Source of the DNA: Phoronis ovalis
Lineage: Eukaryota; Phoronida; Phoronidae
Reading direction: 5' to 3'
Assembly (NCBI GenBank): GCA_028565635.1
Contig: JAOXYB010033362.1
Span: forward strand, 1 to 14,262
Length of the DNA stretch: 14,262 nucleotides
Positions 1 to 11,200 of the stretch are shown here, in pieces (positions within the stretch are counted from its first letter, which is position 1; each line of letters opens with the position of its first letter). The notes under the pieces were generated by a model. It was not told the origin of the DNA, searched no databases, and saw nothing but the letters and a program-made list of their open reading frames with translations. The position numbers were made by a program, and so were the translations under genes.

Positions 1-118
1 GGGTAACTGAACAATATGGCGAAATAGTGTTCTCAAAAACGTTTATTGGTCTCGGGCCTGCGGCCTCGACCAATAAATGTTTTTTCGAACACTATTTCGC
101 CATATTGTTCAGTTACCC
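1..118. repeat. Long palindromic foldback element
   Basis: Bases 1-32 are a perfect inverted copy of 87-118 (GGGTAACTGAACAATATGGC... with ...CAGTTACCC). Pairing continues inward with few mismatches (TTTATTGGTC against GACCAATAAA) to a GC-rich centre near 53-66. It could be a MITE or another foldback transposon. The left edge coincides with the window edge, so its true length and any target-site duplication cannot be seen. Confidence 0.8.
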
Positions 119-640
119 GACCAATATTTATATAGTGTTTCTAATTCATTGAGAAATATTGCTTAGATTTTCTTTAATTCATAGATGTTTGGTATTGACC
201 TTCAAACAAACACTAACTCCTATTAGTTTCCTAATGGATAAAAAATCAATTTTTTGCGATAAGTTCGGGAAAAATAAAATAATCTCCAAAGTTTTAAACA
301 TTTTTTTGGGAAAACTATGTACTGGAAAAAATTGAAATAAACTTATGCATATTAGGCCTTTACCTCGTTTTGATGTTTTCGGAGGATATGCGCGCTTTGT
401 CTTTTCTTAATTTATGGTAAAAATTCGATTCTTTATCCATTATGAAACTAATGCAGTATCTTTTTAAATTCAATACTAATAATTACCTGAAACGAAGGAT
501 TTAATAAAAATCCTGTTTATTAGAGTCCTCTAAATTGCTGTTTTTATTTTTTATTTTCACATGATTGCAAGTTTGGCGTCAGTCCAATTCAAACGAGTTT
601 TATCAAAAAAGCGTATACAACGGTTATTGTAAAATCTCCA
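119..640. other. AT-rich intergenic DNA, nothing recognised
   Basis: No open frame of note, RNA gene or clear repeat is seen. The bases GACCAATA at 119-126 repeat the same eight bases at 68-75 inside the palindrome, perhaps a boundary echo. Confidence 0.5.
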
Positions 641-681
641 TTTTTCTGGACGTCCTGTAGGCCTACCTAACCAGCGTAGAC

Positions 682-843
682 TCGAACCGTCAATCCGCAT
701 TCGCGGGCCTGTTTCCTAACATTCGAACCCATTTTCCGGGTTTCGCACCAAAATTCCTGCTACTCGAACCGTCATTCCGTAGACTAGCGTAAGTTGTAGG
801 GAACTCGCACAGATTTCCGTAGACTCGGACACTTTCCTACCGT
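682..843. repeat. Degenerate 41-bp tandem repeat, about four units
   Basis: TCGAACC starts at 682, 723 and 764, exactly 41 bases apart, and a fourth unit (TCGCACA) starts at 805. A remnant TCGGAAC follows at 844. Units share TCGAACCGTCAxTCCG at their start and diverge later. The block is richer in G+C than its surroundings. Confidence 0.7.
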
Positions 844-866
844 TCGGAACTTGAATAATAAATTTT

Positions 867-1160
867 GGATTTGGATTGTACACTTCTTACTGTATTTTTT
901 TGGATTGCTACCGTAAAGAAATTCAAAAATGTGGATTGCTACCCGCTGCTTACAGCAAATAATATTGATTAATTTTGGGTGTGTATCCATAAAACGATTT
1001 TTGGAATTTGATTTGTATCAGTCAGTTTGCGTAAAAATGGATTGCTACTCAAATATTTTAAAATTTTGGATTGCTACCCTTCATATTTCACAAAATTTGG
1101 ATTGCTACCCTTATATTTCAAAAAATGTGGATTGGGTTTGCTACTGCAAGCTAAAATTTT
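867..1160. repeat. Minisatellite of about 30-bp period (GGATTGCTACCC core)
   Basis: The core GGATTGCTAC or a close variant begins at 873, 902, 933, 1039, 1068, 1099 and 1129, mostly 29-31 bases apart, with a decayed gap between 933 and 1039. Each core is followed by an AT-rich half ending in runs such as TTCAAAAAATG. The last copy has a six-base GGGTTT insertion inside the core. The open frame across this stretch is a by-product of the repeat. Confidence 0.8.
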
Positions 1161-1300
1161 GGGTTCCGCGGCACATCCCGTATTCAAAAAACCTTGAGTA
1201 CCCCTCCCCCGGGGTGGCAGTAAGCCAACTTTAACCCGAGAACGAGGGCAAGACGCAAAAAACGGGGCAATCTGCCCGCAAACTGGTCCGGACTTATTGT
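1161..1300. other. GC-richer intergenic patch
   Basis: This short stretch contains CCCCTCCCCCGGGGTGG and GGGGCAATCTGCCCG and stands out from the AT-rich surroundings. No gene is seen. It may be the edge of an old repeat copy continuing from the array before it. Confidence 0.35.
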
Positions 1301-1340
1301 TACTTGTTACTTACTTACTTGTTGTGAACACTCTGACATA

Positions 1341-1371
1341 GGATGTTGTTTTTGTAAACAAAACAACATCC
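1341..1371. repeat. 12-bp inverted repeat hairpin
   Basis: GGATGTTGTTTT (1341-1352) pairs perfectly with AAAACAACATCC (1360-1371) across a seven-base loop. Function unknown; it is too isolated to call a terminator in this setting. Confidence 0.6.
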
Positions 1372-2034
1372 AATAATAGTAGTAATTAAAGCATGTTTCA
1401 AAATGAGCTTGTTTTTGTAGGAAAGTGGCTGACTGTTAAATTAAAAAGTTATTCCCATTCAAATATTACACTAACTTATTGCCAGAGTGCTGACATATAG
1501 TGCCTATAGCCACTTTACAACAATTTATAAAATATTTTGTAGCAGGTCTTACTGAAACTCACCAATATCAGTTATTAAGATAGCCACGGCTTTTTGTCAA
1601 AATGAATAGTTTTTTGATTGGTATATGAAACAAGCAATGATTTAAATTAATTTTCATCACGGGACCTAACTGATGATTAGAATTTGTTATCACCATCACA
1701 GTCAATTTTGCCTGGCAACAAAAAAAAAACTATGAAATATGGCACAATGTTTTATGTATTGACTAACTCATTTCAATTATAATCATTCAACTGAACGTTT
1801 CAGTGCATTATTTTGACATCATCTGATGTATATAGTATATCATGTACTGCAATAAGCAAGTTAAAATGCAGGAATCTAGCTAGGCTTTACAAATATAATA
1901 CAAGTATCACAGAATGTAACAAGAATAAAAGTTGTGAAGCATTAATTACAGTGTACATGTACGCGTTCTGTACAGCTAGTATGTGTTATGTGGATTAAAG
2001 TTATAAAGATTGATGCTTTGCAATTAACATTTTT
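1372..2034. other. Intergenic DNA downstream of the HOIP gene
   Basis: AT-rich, with only short open frames lacking codon structure or recognisable similarity. Nothing else supported. Confidence 0.5.
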
Positions 2035-2040
2035 TTTAAT
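2035..2040 (-). terminator. Possible poly(A) signal ATTAAA
   Basis: On the minus strand ATTAAA lies 63 bases past the HOIP stop codon, a normal distance for a short 3' UTR. No AATAAA is seen on that strand between 1500 and 2104. No clear GU-rich element follows, so the call is tentative. Confidence 0.35.
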
Positions 2041-2103
2041 GTAATAAAGCTGGATCCTGGATTATCTTCTAAAACCTTAACTCTACTCCACTATATTTTC
2101 AAG

Positions 2104-2286
2104 TTAATCCTCATCAAAATCTGCATCATTTCCAAGGTCCATTTCCATAACTGCATCATTATACAGTGCTTCAGCTGCAATGTGTGCTTGGTTCAGTACT
2201 GCAGGGTGTGCCACATTCTGTCTGGGTACAGCCTGTTTTCTAGGCTGTTTCCTTACAGGTTTTAGTGGTATCTTCTCTTTAATAAA
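2104..2286 (-). CDS. RNF31: HOIP last exon: C-terminus with acidic tail
   Basis: The exon has 60 codons and TAA (2104-2106). [16 protein letters not shown] lines up with the basic C-terminus of human HOIP (EEVPL...RRRK). The frame then continues about 44 residues into a tail that becomes acidic ([14 protein letters not shown]). The acceptor is TTTTCAG|TTT. The tail has no counterpart that I recall in mammals. Confidence 0.92.
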   Translation of the reverse strand, partial: FIKEKIPLKPVRKQPRKQAVPRQNVAHPAVLNQAHIAAEALYNDAVMEMDLGNDADFDED

Positions 2287-5200
2287 CTGAAAACCAGGAA
2301 ATTGTATAACACTTTTAAGTTTTACGATTATCTAATAGAACTGTGAGCAGAACAAGCAACAAACAGCTGCTCACCTGCGAATTCGGTAAAACAACATCTT
2401 GAATAGTAGAACATAGATGCTTTTATAATCGAAGCAAACCTAATTTTGGTCTCATCACATGCCGACATGAAAGAAATGATTAGTACTGTAAGTTATAGCA
2501 TTGGAACAAACTATTAGGGTGATTCATTTCATAGATTAAACACAGTCATTCAACCGTTAAACAAGACAAGACTCATGAAAAATGCAATGTTCACTCAAAT
2601 CAAAAACTGTGAACAGAGTAGGCTGGATTGCAGAACACATGGAGGAATAGATATCAATATATTTACATCGATAAGTTTCTTCCTATATCTGTCATTTGTC
2701 TCATTCTTCACTCTTTTTGGTTCATTCATTTCCACCTTTGTAATCTGATTTTTTAACTGATCAATGTCCATAAATACCACAGGGTCAATCTGATGACTAT
2801 TGATGAGACCAACTAAATACTCCACATAATGAATCCTGTGAGCAAAAAATACATAGTTCCATTATACTTGCAATTTATTTTAAGCAACCACAGAAGCGTA
2901 TTGTTTTTAACAATTGAACTCTCAGAATCAAGTGCGAATTACTCTACTAAGAGGTATGCACTATAATGGAAGAAGAAGAAGAAGAATGACATAACCCTCA
3001 AACAGCAGCAAATTATACTTCAACAAGACATTTCGCGGAAACTCTAATAAACACAACTTTGATAGAAATACCTCTTTTCACGACAGTTAGAACTAAAAGT
3101 AAAACATTCAAAAAAAGGAAAATTTAATAATTATCCCATTCAAGCTCTTTTTAATTAAAGCCTCCTCTAACGCATGTACCTAAAACTTTTCATTCCTAAC
3201 AATTGTGCAAACACAACAGTAAAAATGCATAAATATGAACGATGCTGGTGGAAAAAAAGACAGTGGATTGCTGGATCAATTGAGTTGGCAATGATCCAAG
3301 AACCAGCTGCAAGCACTTGCACAACTCATCAATGCCTACAAATTATTTACTACAACGCATTTCCTAAATGTCTACACATTTCAAATCCATGCGACTTACA
3401 GTGTAAATGTGAAAATGAGGCTATTACCTGCACAGTCCAGCATAATGTTGCGGTATCTCTCTTCCACATGGCTCATCTTGCAAACCATCAACATTTTCTT
3501 TCTGTTCCATTACTGGACAGCGTTCATGATGGTCTTCTCCTTCAGGACGATCTTTGTTAAATGGTACATTGTTCTCCTAGTAAGTGAACAATTTTAAATT
3601 AGCTTACTCACATACTGTGACGACGTTACTAATATTATTATTGAAATGTATGAATACTAGATACAAGCAAGAATAATACTTTCTAAATGTTGCAGACAAG
3701 ATAACATTTTTCAGAAATTGCCGGCTATTATTCATGCAGCATCCTATCATGTGAAAGGGAAATTGTTTATATTTGCAAACTAAATTTAGATGTTTTCCTC
3801 AACAATTGACAGTACTGGCGGGTAGAAACTAAAAGATCTTTCGATTAACCATCAATGTTCACTTTACATAGGTTCTTGCGATCAGCAAATCATTGCATAA
3901 CATAAATTTAATATGATAACTATTCTTGAAATGTCTATAACTTTATTTACTTAATTATTTCCTTCAAAATTCGATCACTGGAAGTTAGAAACATATTTTT
4001 TTAGTTACCAGAAGTAATTTTTGTAGTTTATCAACACTGAAATCTCTTAGGTAAAATAAACAATCCCTAGGATGGTGACAATGCAGACCACTTGATGCAC
4101 ATCTTTTGTACAGACCACAGTTCTGAAAGATGTAAAAGAGTAAACGCATTCAATACACGAATAGAGTGCAAGACTAACTCTCTGAATAACAATGGCCTCT
4201 ACAGAACTAACTTTTCAATTCATGCATTTTTCACTAGGCTGATTGACAATACTATTCAAAATACATATTAACATATACCTATTAGAGTAACATCTGCCCC
4301 TAATGGCGGAATTCATAATAAACCGTTTGCACTTGGTGGAGCCACCAGTTGTGGATCCAAACCTTCCCAGCATATCGCATTTTGTGAATGAACAATGATG
4401 TAGTTTGCCATGCGCTCGCACAATTCATTCACAAAATGCTATATTCTTCGCATACTGAGCCAAAACCAAAACAAAATCTTATTTCCATTGGTTTAAATGC
4501 TTTTTTTTTGTATTTCAATACATAAACCATCATTTATTAACATTTTAATACTTTAATTAAATTTCACCGGCTAACAAATTATTGAAGTTTGATTTAAAAA
4601 CTGTGTGTTGTTTTTAACTAAGAATCCTGGGATCGAAAGGGTCCGATGGTGCTGCCCTCAAGTGAATGCAAATAGTCTATCGAAAGTGAAAAAAAATCTT
4701 ATCACAGTAACTAGGTCAAAAAACAAGACACATTTCATAGAGTTTTCATATTTTGTAATTATAGCAAAACCTTCCTTTTATTTCTATTATGCTTGGAATA
4801 TTTTTACGAAAAATTATATTCCATGTCTGATATTGGTTATTAAATTAATCTTTTAGTATCTCTACCTGTCCTCTTTTAAAAGATTGATTACACCCCGCAC
4901 AGAATTCATGTCGACATTGCGTACACGTGAAATGCATACACCCTCCTCTAGCTAAGGCATAGCGGAAATGACAACCGGGACAATCTGTAAATAGAGATTA
5001 GAATATACTCATGTGATAAAGGTATAATATTATTAATAATAGTAAAACATAATTCCCGTAAAAGCTATAGTACTGCTACACAGTTACAAAATGATAAACA
5101 GTAAACCAAGGTACCTCTAATATGCCATTTTTGTAGTTTTTGCTGAATCTAACAATGCCATTCCACACTGCATCAGCACATTAAGTCACTAATTTTTAAT

Positions 5201-8200
5201 ATGATACAGAAGTCCGACGATCTACATTTACTTAAACCACAGTTTCTCTTGGGGCACAAAGCAAGTAAAAGAAGGAAAATCAAAATGAATTGCAGGACTT
5301 TTTTTTAAAAGCCCTCGAGATGACTCAGGTATTTATTTCTATGCAGCATTTTAAGAATTTAGTACCCTTGGGTTCATAAATAGCAACTGAGGATAATATA
5401 ACAGTTGTCATGAAAAAGACACTTCAGTATATGTACCTATTAAGTGAGTGCATGCTCTTCGTAACAGATAAATGCTGACACCTGTAACTAAAATTCTACA
5501 ATTTAAAACAAATATATCCCGAATTCCCCAGCTCACCTATTCCATTCTGCTCTAAGTGTTTAGCCAATCCGGCGGCTTGTAAGGCAGGATCGTTAGTCTC
5601 CTTCCAAGTCTGGAATTCCTCGCAGGTTAATCCAGTATGCTGGTCTTCCCACTAAATTAAAAGGCAGATTGTTAAACTCCATACTATAACTGGTATTGGT
5701 ATTTTCACATTTTAGTTCAAAAAGGAAAATAATTATGAAATATTATGTACAACAAATAAGAGCTGAATAATGATGAGGTCACTCATTGATGAGGTCACGC
5801 GTAAGAAGATTTTAAAACAACATCATGTGTAGAACACTGTATCAATTTGGTAAAAAATTTTTAATTACTTACGCGTTTCTTACAACTGAAGCAGGTGAAC
5901 TTTTTGCAATGTGGACAGGTCATTTTTAATTGGTTACGAGCTCCAAATATAAAACCAGAGTCACACTGAAAAACATAGCAACTGTATTCATTTACATGAT
6001 ATAGAAATTCTTAGAGCAATGCTATTAAAGGTTTAATTGATCGAATGTTTTTCTTTTTCTAAGACATTTTATATGATTGTACACTATGTACACTATGTAC
6101 TAACTAGGTGGCACTGTGAAATTGGAGAATTATGAAATTGACTGGGTTCTGTGGAATGATGTGAACGGCAGTCAATCTCACAATTACCTGGTTTCATAGT
6201 GCTACATAATGCATGCAAATAATCTAAAAGATTTAATTTTATTGACAGATATATTATTTTATAAAGGTTCCATAGAAAGTACATGAATGACCCAATTTTC
6301 TAAAAAAAATTCTATAATTATCTATAGTTATATGCCAACCATTATATAATGGTAATAATAATCACTTTTGCAAGTCAATGACCTTCCCTCATTTTTTGCC
6401 TGGAAAAAAATCGTTGCTTCAAGTAGCTTACAGTAGTTACAAGTACACCCCAATGTCGCTGAAATTTATTATGGACAGTTTGACCACAAAAAATAATTTC
6501 AATTAGAAATTACCTACTTTCAATGGCTTACAGTTGGTCCAACTATTAGACAGGTAAGATAATATTAACATGGAGTTAAACACAACTACAATACTGTGTA
6601 GACAGTACAACATATTTTATTTCACATGGTGTAAACAACGCTTTTAAGTATATCATGTTTTGGTCTTTTAGTCCTAGAATGTATTTTTTAAAAGATTGGA
6701 TTGGTCAAATTATTAAGAACTGAAATCGATCAGTGATTAGAGGTGATAGAATTATAAAGGGGAACAAACTACAAAAGGTACTACTAATACGGTACCTTCT
6801 GCAACCAGCATCTCAGATCTGCCAACTTTAATATTTTCTGCAACAAACAAACCTATCCCAGAAACAAATTTAGAAAATTGTCACAGAAAAATAAACACAA
6901 CATGGAAAATCTTACGTGTGAACACCATCTGAAGTTAGGATCCTTCATTAAATGCCAGTCTCGTAGTTTTTGTTGGAACAGTTCCTCCAGATTAGGTGCA
7001 ACAAGGGTCTTTAGCTGTAATAAAACATTTTAAATAGGCAATTAAGAAAGGTACTCAATAATGAAATGTAGTTGTCCGGAACTAAAGTATATGTTTTCTC
7101 TATGATTAACAGCCATTTATTAATTTAAATAATAAATAATAATAATTCCCAGGTAGAACAGAAAGTACATCTAGATAAAAATCTCAAGGAAACCTTTCCT
7201 GCTTTTAACTTTTCTCCTGAGTAATCTAATTAAAATGAGCATGTTACATTTAATGGCCAACATTTGCTGAAGTGTAGTGTTGCATGGTGACACCAAGTAC
7301 AGTATATGGCTTCCTGAAATTTTTGATGTGATAAAACTTATTATCCATAATAATTGGCTACATTTTTCTATTGTCATTTATAGACAGAATGATTGATCTA
7401 TTAACATTTTGAATGATCAAGGGTTGAGCAAACAATTGGAAAATCAAATCAGTTGGCAAATAATTTTTTGAAAAAATCTTGATCGGTTTATTAGTTTGAT
7501 TAAACTACAATAAACTCACAGTAGACCACCATAACAAGCACTTGAGAAATCAGAAGCATAGAAAATAATGAATGTCTTTACCATCATATCCAAGAAATTC
7601 AGATGCGTTTCTGACAGCTCCTCATCATCTATATCAGGGAGTTGACATGCTGGACAAACAAAATCTTTGACATGTTTCTCCTTGATCACAACTTCAAAAT
7701 ACTGAGTCATACACTCCACACAAATACCACACTGGCAATGCATCAATTTACGGATCTTCAAAAAATGTATAATTTACTTTATTAATTAAGTGTCCAGTGT
7801 CCCATTCAATCTATTATAAGTAAATAGGCAACATCTTGATATAAGACAATCAAAATCTAGTTCTACTAGGTAACTTCACAAAAACACCTACAATGTATAT
7901 GTATCAGCTTGTGTTAACAACATTTAACCTCTAAACACTACATTAACAATATAATGAAATATTGTTTTCTGCTGGTAAATAAGCATGGCATCTGACGATC
8001 ACAGAAACGTAGGAAAGTTATGGCCTACAGGGAAACTGAAGGTTACGACATGGCTATAATTACTCGAGTAATTAGCATGCCTCTGTCACCTCGATATGAA
8101 AACTATTTGAAACCTGAAACACTGATATTTATTATTACACATGCACGTAATTACAAGATGGCGAAGATAAAAACTAAAATATATGACAATATAATATAAC

Positions 8201-11200
8201 TGATGTAAAAGATTATGGATCAGAGCCTGATAATCGCTTTGTGTAATACAATTTTAAAACAGCAGACTGAGTTTAGTGATAAATGATACAATGCCATGTT
8301 TTTATCAGTACCTTATTCATTGGATATTTCATGAAGCATGTTAAACATTCCTGTTGGAGATAAGTTCTGGAGCTTTGTACATCACCACAGTTCTTTACAG
8401 CTTCAATTATTTCTTCCAGTGTAACGTCTCCTTCAAGATCCTCTCCGTCCAATATCTTTAAAACATTCTCAGCACGGCCCCAGCCCTGTAACCGGCATTC
8501 AACGTACAGCATTCTCATCCGTCTCTGAAAATAACAGAAAAATTTAAAAACTTATTAAAAATCAATTTTACAAGCTGGTTAGAACTAAGTAAATGATGTG
8601 AAGTCATCAAAAGTCTTATAATTTTTATACAGCAAATGACCAGAGAATAAATTTGATTACAATAGATATACTGATTCTGGATATACTGAATTTTGACTTT
8701 ATAAAGAATTTGTTAAACTGTTACAAAGTTAAGCAGATAATTTATTCAGGAGAAATACTCTCCGATTCATATTCCTCGTTAAGTATTTTTTGGCTTGTTT
8801 GAGACTAGAGGAGTGCTTGATATTATAAGTATGGTAAAACTGCAAAATGCGTTGAATAACAATCATTCACTGTGTCACTGTATCATTCTGTAATTCATAC
8901 ATCAATAGCTCTTACACAGAAATTTAGAACTGCATTTTGTTAATTGCTCTATAATAAGATATGCTTGTGCTAGTCATTTTGCCCAATTTAGGTGACGAGT
9001 TAAGAAAAATCCATCAGCAGTATTGTAAAGTTACATCAAAAAACACGAAGTTCAAGCATCTTAACAACTTCGAGGCATTGTTCAGATTTTAGTGTTCAGT
9101 GTTCTCCACAAAACATTATACTTGTTCAGGGCACCAATGAGCTTGAATACATACACCTTATATTTTTTATCAACATTTTTATATATCCAAGTTTGAGGTT
9201 TGCATAAATAATATCATTGGCCCTGTAACATGTATACAGTACTTACCTCCACATCTACTGCTTTATCTTGAATAATGTTTCTCACATTTTCATCCAGAAC
9301 ATCGTTACTCGTAAATACTTCACCTAGACCCTCAACTCCATTTCTTAATGCCCCATTCCATATTCTATCTAAGAAGTTATATAAAGACTCGCAGTTGAGT
9401 TCTTTTAGTGTTTCCTCTACATCACCCTTATTATGAAACAAAGAATCCAATATGATATGTTTCTCATACGTTTCCGTCCTGGCAATTCCTTCAAACTGTA
9501 ACACATAGTAAACGAAAGAAACATGAAATAAATGCACTCAGCAAATACATGTATTTAACCAGTGCTGCAGCAGGAAATAAGAAAAAAACTGCCATACACT
9601 GTATTAAACAGAATAATACTTAAATTCAAGGTACCAGAACTAAATAATGACTATTAAATGAATGTTCACTTAAAGACATATTAATTCAGTGATATGATTA
9701 CTCTGATATAAATTCAGTTCAACATTGAATCTTATTTTTGAAGTATCAAGTCTGTTCCATGGAAAAATATCAAGGAGACAAGAACTGTTTCCAACTCCTA
9801 TCATAGCAATTTCAATTAGTTTCAGCTCTACCATTTATTAATTAAAATTAATTAGCCAACAATTCCACTTATTTCTATAATCCTCTCTTTGTAAATAAAA
9901 TTTTAAACAGCCCCTCCCCTACAATTACATATAATTATCTTTAAGTAATTTTAAGGAATAGCTCTTACCATCTAATTTACAAAACAACTGAATCCTTATC
10001 ACAGACTATATATCTTATAAATGTACTAAATAAATTGTTTTAAAACTATAAGCTCGTAAAAGTTAAAAATTTGTTTTTAAATTAATAGTGCATAATATTA
10101 TAGCTCCCCTTGTATGACTATTTTGGAAGCTTGTGTGCGCTCTTAGACCCTTGTTGCATATAGGGATAGCAATTTATATAGGTATCTAAACTCATATATA
10201 AACTCAACTTTTAACAAAATTTATTTTTAAAACACAATGAGGGTCAAAACTTAGACTACTGAATCCTATACTTTTTATATTGTTAATGCAACGAAATGTC
10301 AAAATGTCTACACCAATACCTTTTCTTTCCTTTCTTCAATACACAGTTGACATGCTGTCTCTACATTTCCATCACACTCTAACAATGCTTCCTTAGCTTC
10401 AGCCTCTGAAAGCTGACCAATTACATTCTCTGGCAACCCTTGACCATGAACTGTTACCATAGCAACCACAGTTTCTATAGTATTTTTCCAGTCCTTTTTT
10501 AACCACTCAACAGCATGTTTAGGCTCACTGCATTTCTTCAATGCAAGTTCTAGCTCATCCATATCAAAACCTTCCATGTCAGCTCCCTTGAAAATAACAT
10601 TTAACGAAATATTTATTTGTGAATATAAATTTTTCCATCTATTATTATGTAAACTAAAACAGATCGTACTGAACATGGTTCTTAATGTCTTAGAATATTA
10701 TTGTAAAAAATTAATTGGGTGCAAATTAAAATTTAGATATGGGAATAATGTAACACTCAAATGACCTACCCTAACAACCCTTAGCATTGAACGTCCCTGA
10801 ATGTACAGCTCTTGTAAAGATTTTGTATCTTCTATATCTTGCAGACTGCTTCTCATCACTGGTGACAAACTCCTAGCACCATCTGGTGGTAACCGGGCTG
10901 CCATTTGTGGCTGTAAGCTCATTGGCTGGGTCTGTTCTTTAGGTGTGACTGAAGACTGGTGCTCAGGAGTAGCAAATGGTTTAATTGATGCATGCAATTC
11001 TGATTCTGTTGCAACTGATGAACCGACTTCTCCTTGTTTTTCTTGTTCTTCAATTTGCTTTTTATATTTTTCATGAGCTTCTTTCTTCTCCCAGTAAATC
11101 TAAGACAAAAATAACTTTGTCATCCTTTTCAAAACAGAAGTGCGTTTGAAAGAAACAAGTACATGACAATTATAGTTAACACTACTATGCAAAATAGGTA

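Noticed and set aside
682-770. tRNA gene on the minus strand suggested by GGTTCGA motifs
   Set aside because: The motifs recur every 41 bases with no cloverleaf or A box, so they belong to a tandem repeat.
929-1234. 101-residue plus-strand open frame
   Set aside because: Its residues simply translate the 30-bp repeat (WIAT, LDCYPYIS patterns), with no domain.
3174-3560. 128-residue plus-strand open frame
   Set aside because: It runs antisense over the HOIP LDD exon 3428-3576, whose minus-strand reading matches human HOIP closely; the rest is intron.
4215-4421. 68-residue minus-strand open frame with several Cys
   Set aside because: Lies in an intron across the hairpin, shows no proper zinc-finger spacing and does not join to neighbouring exons.
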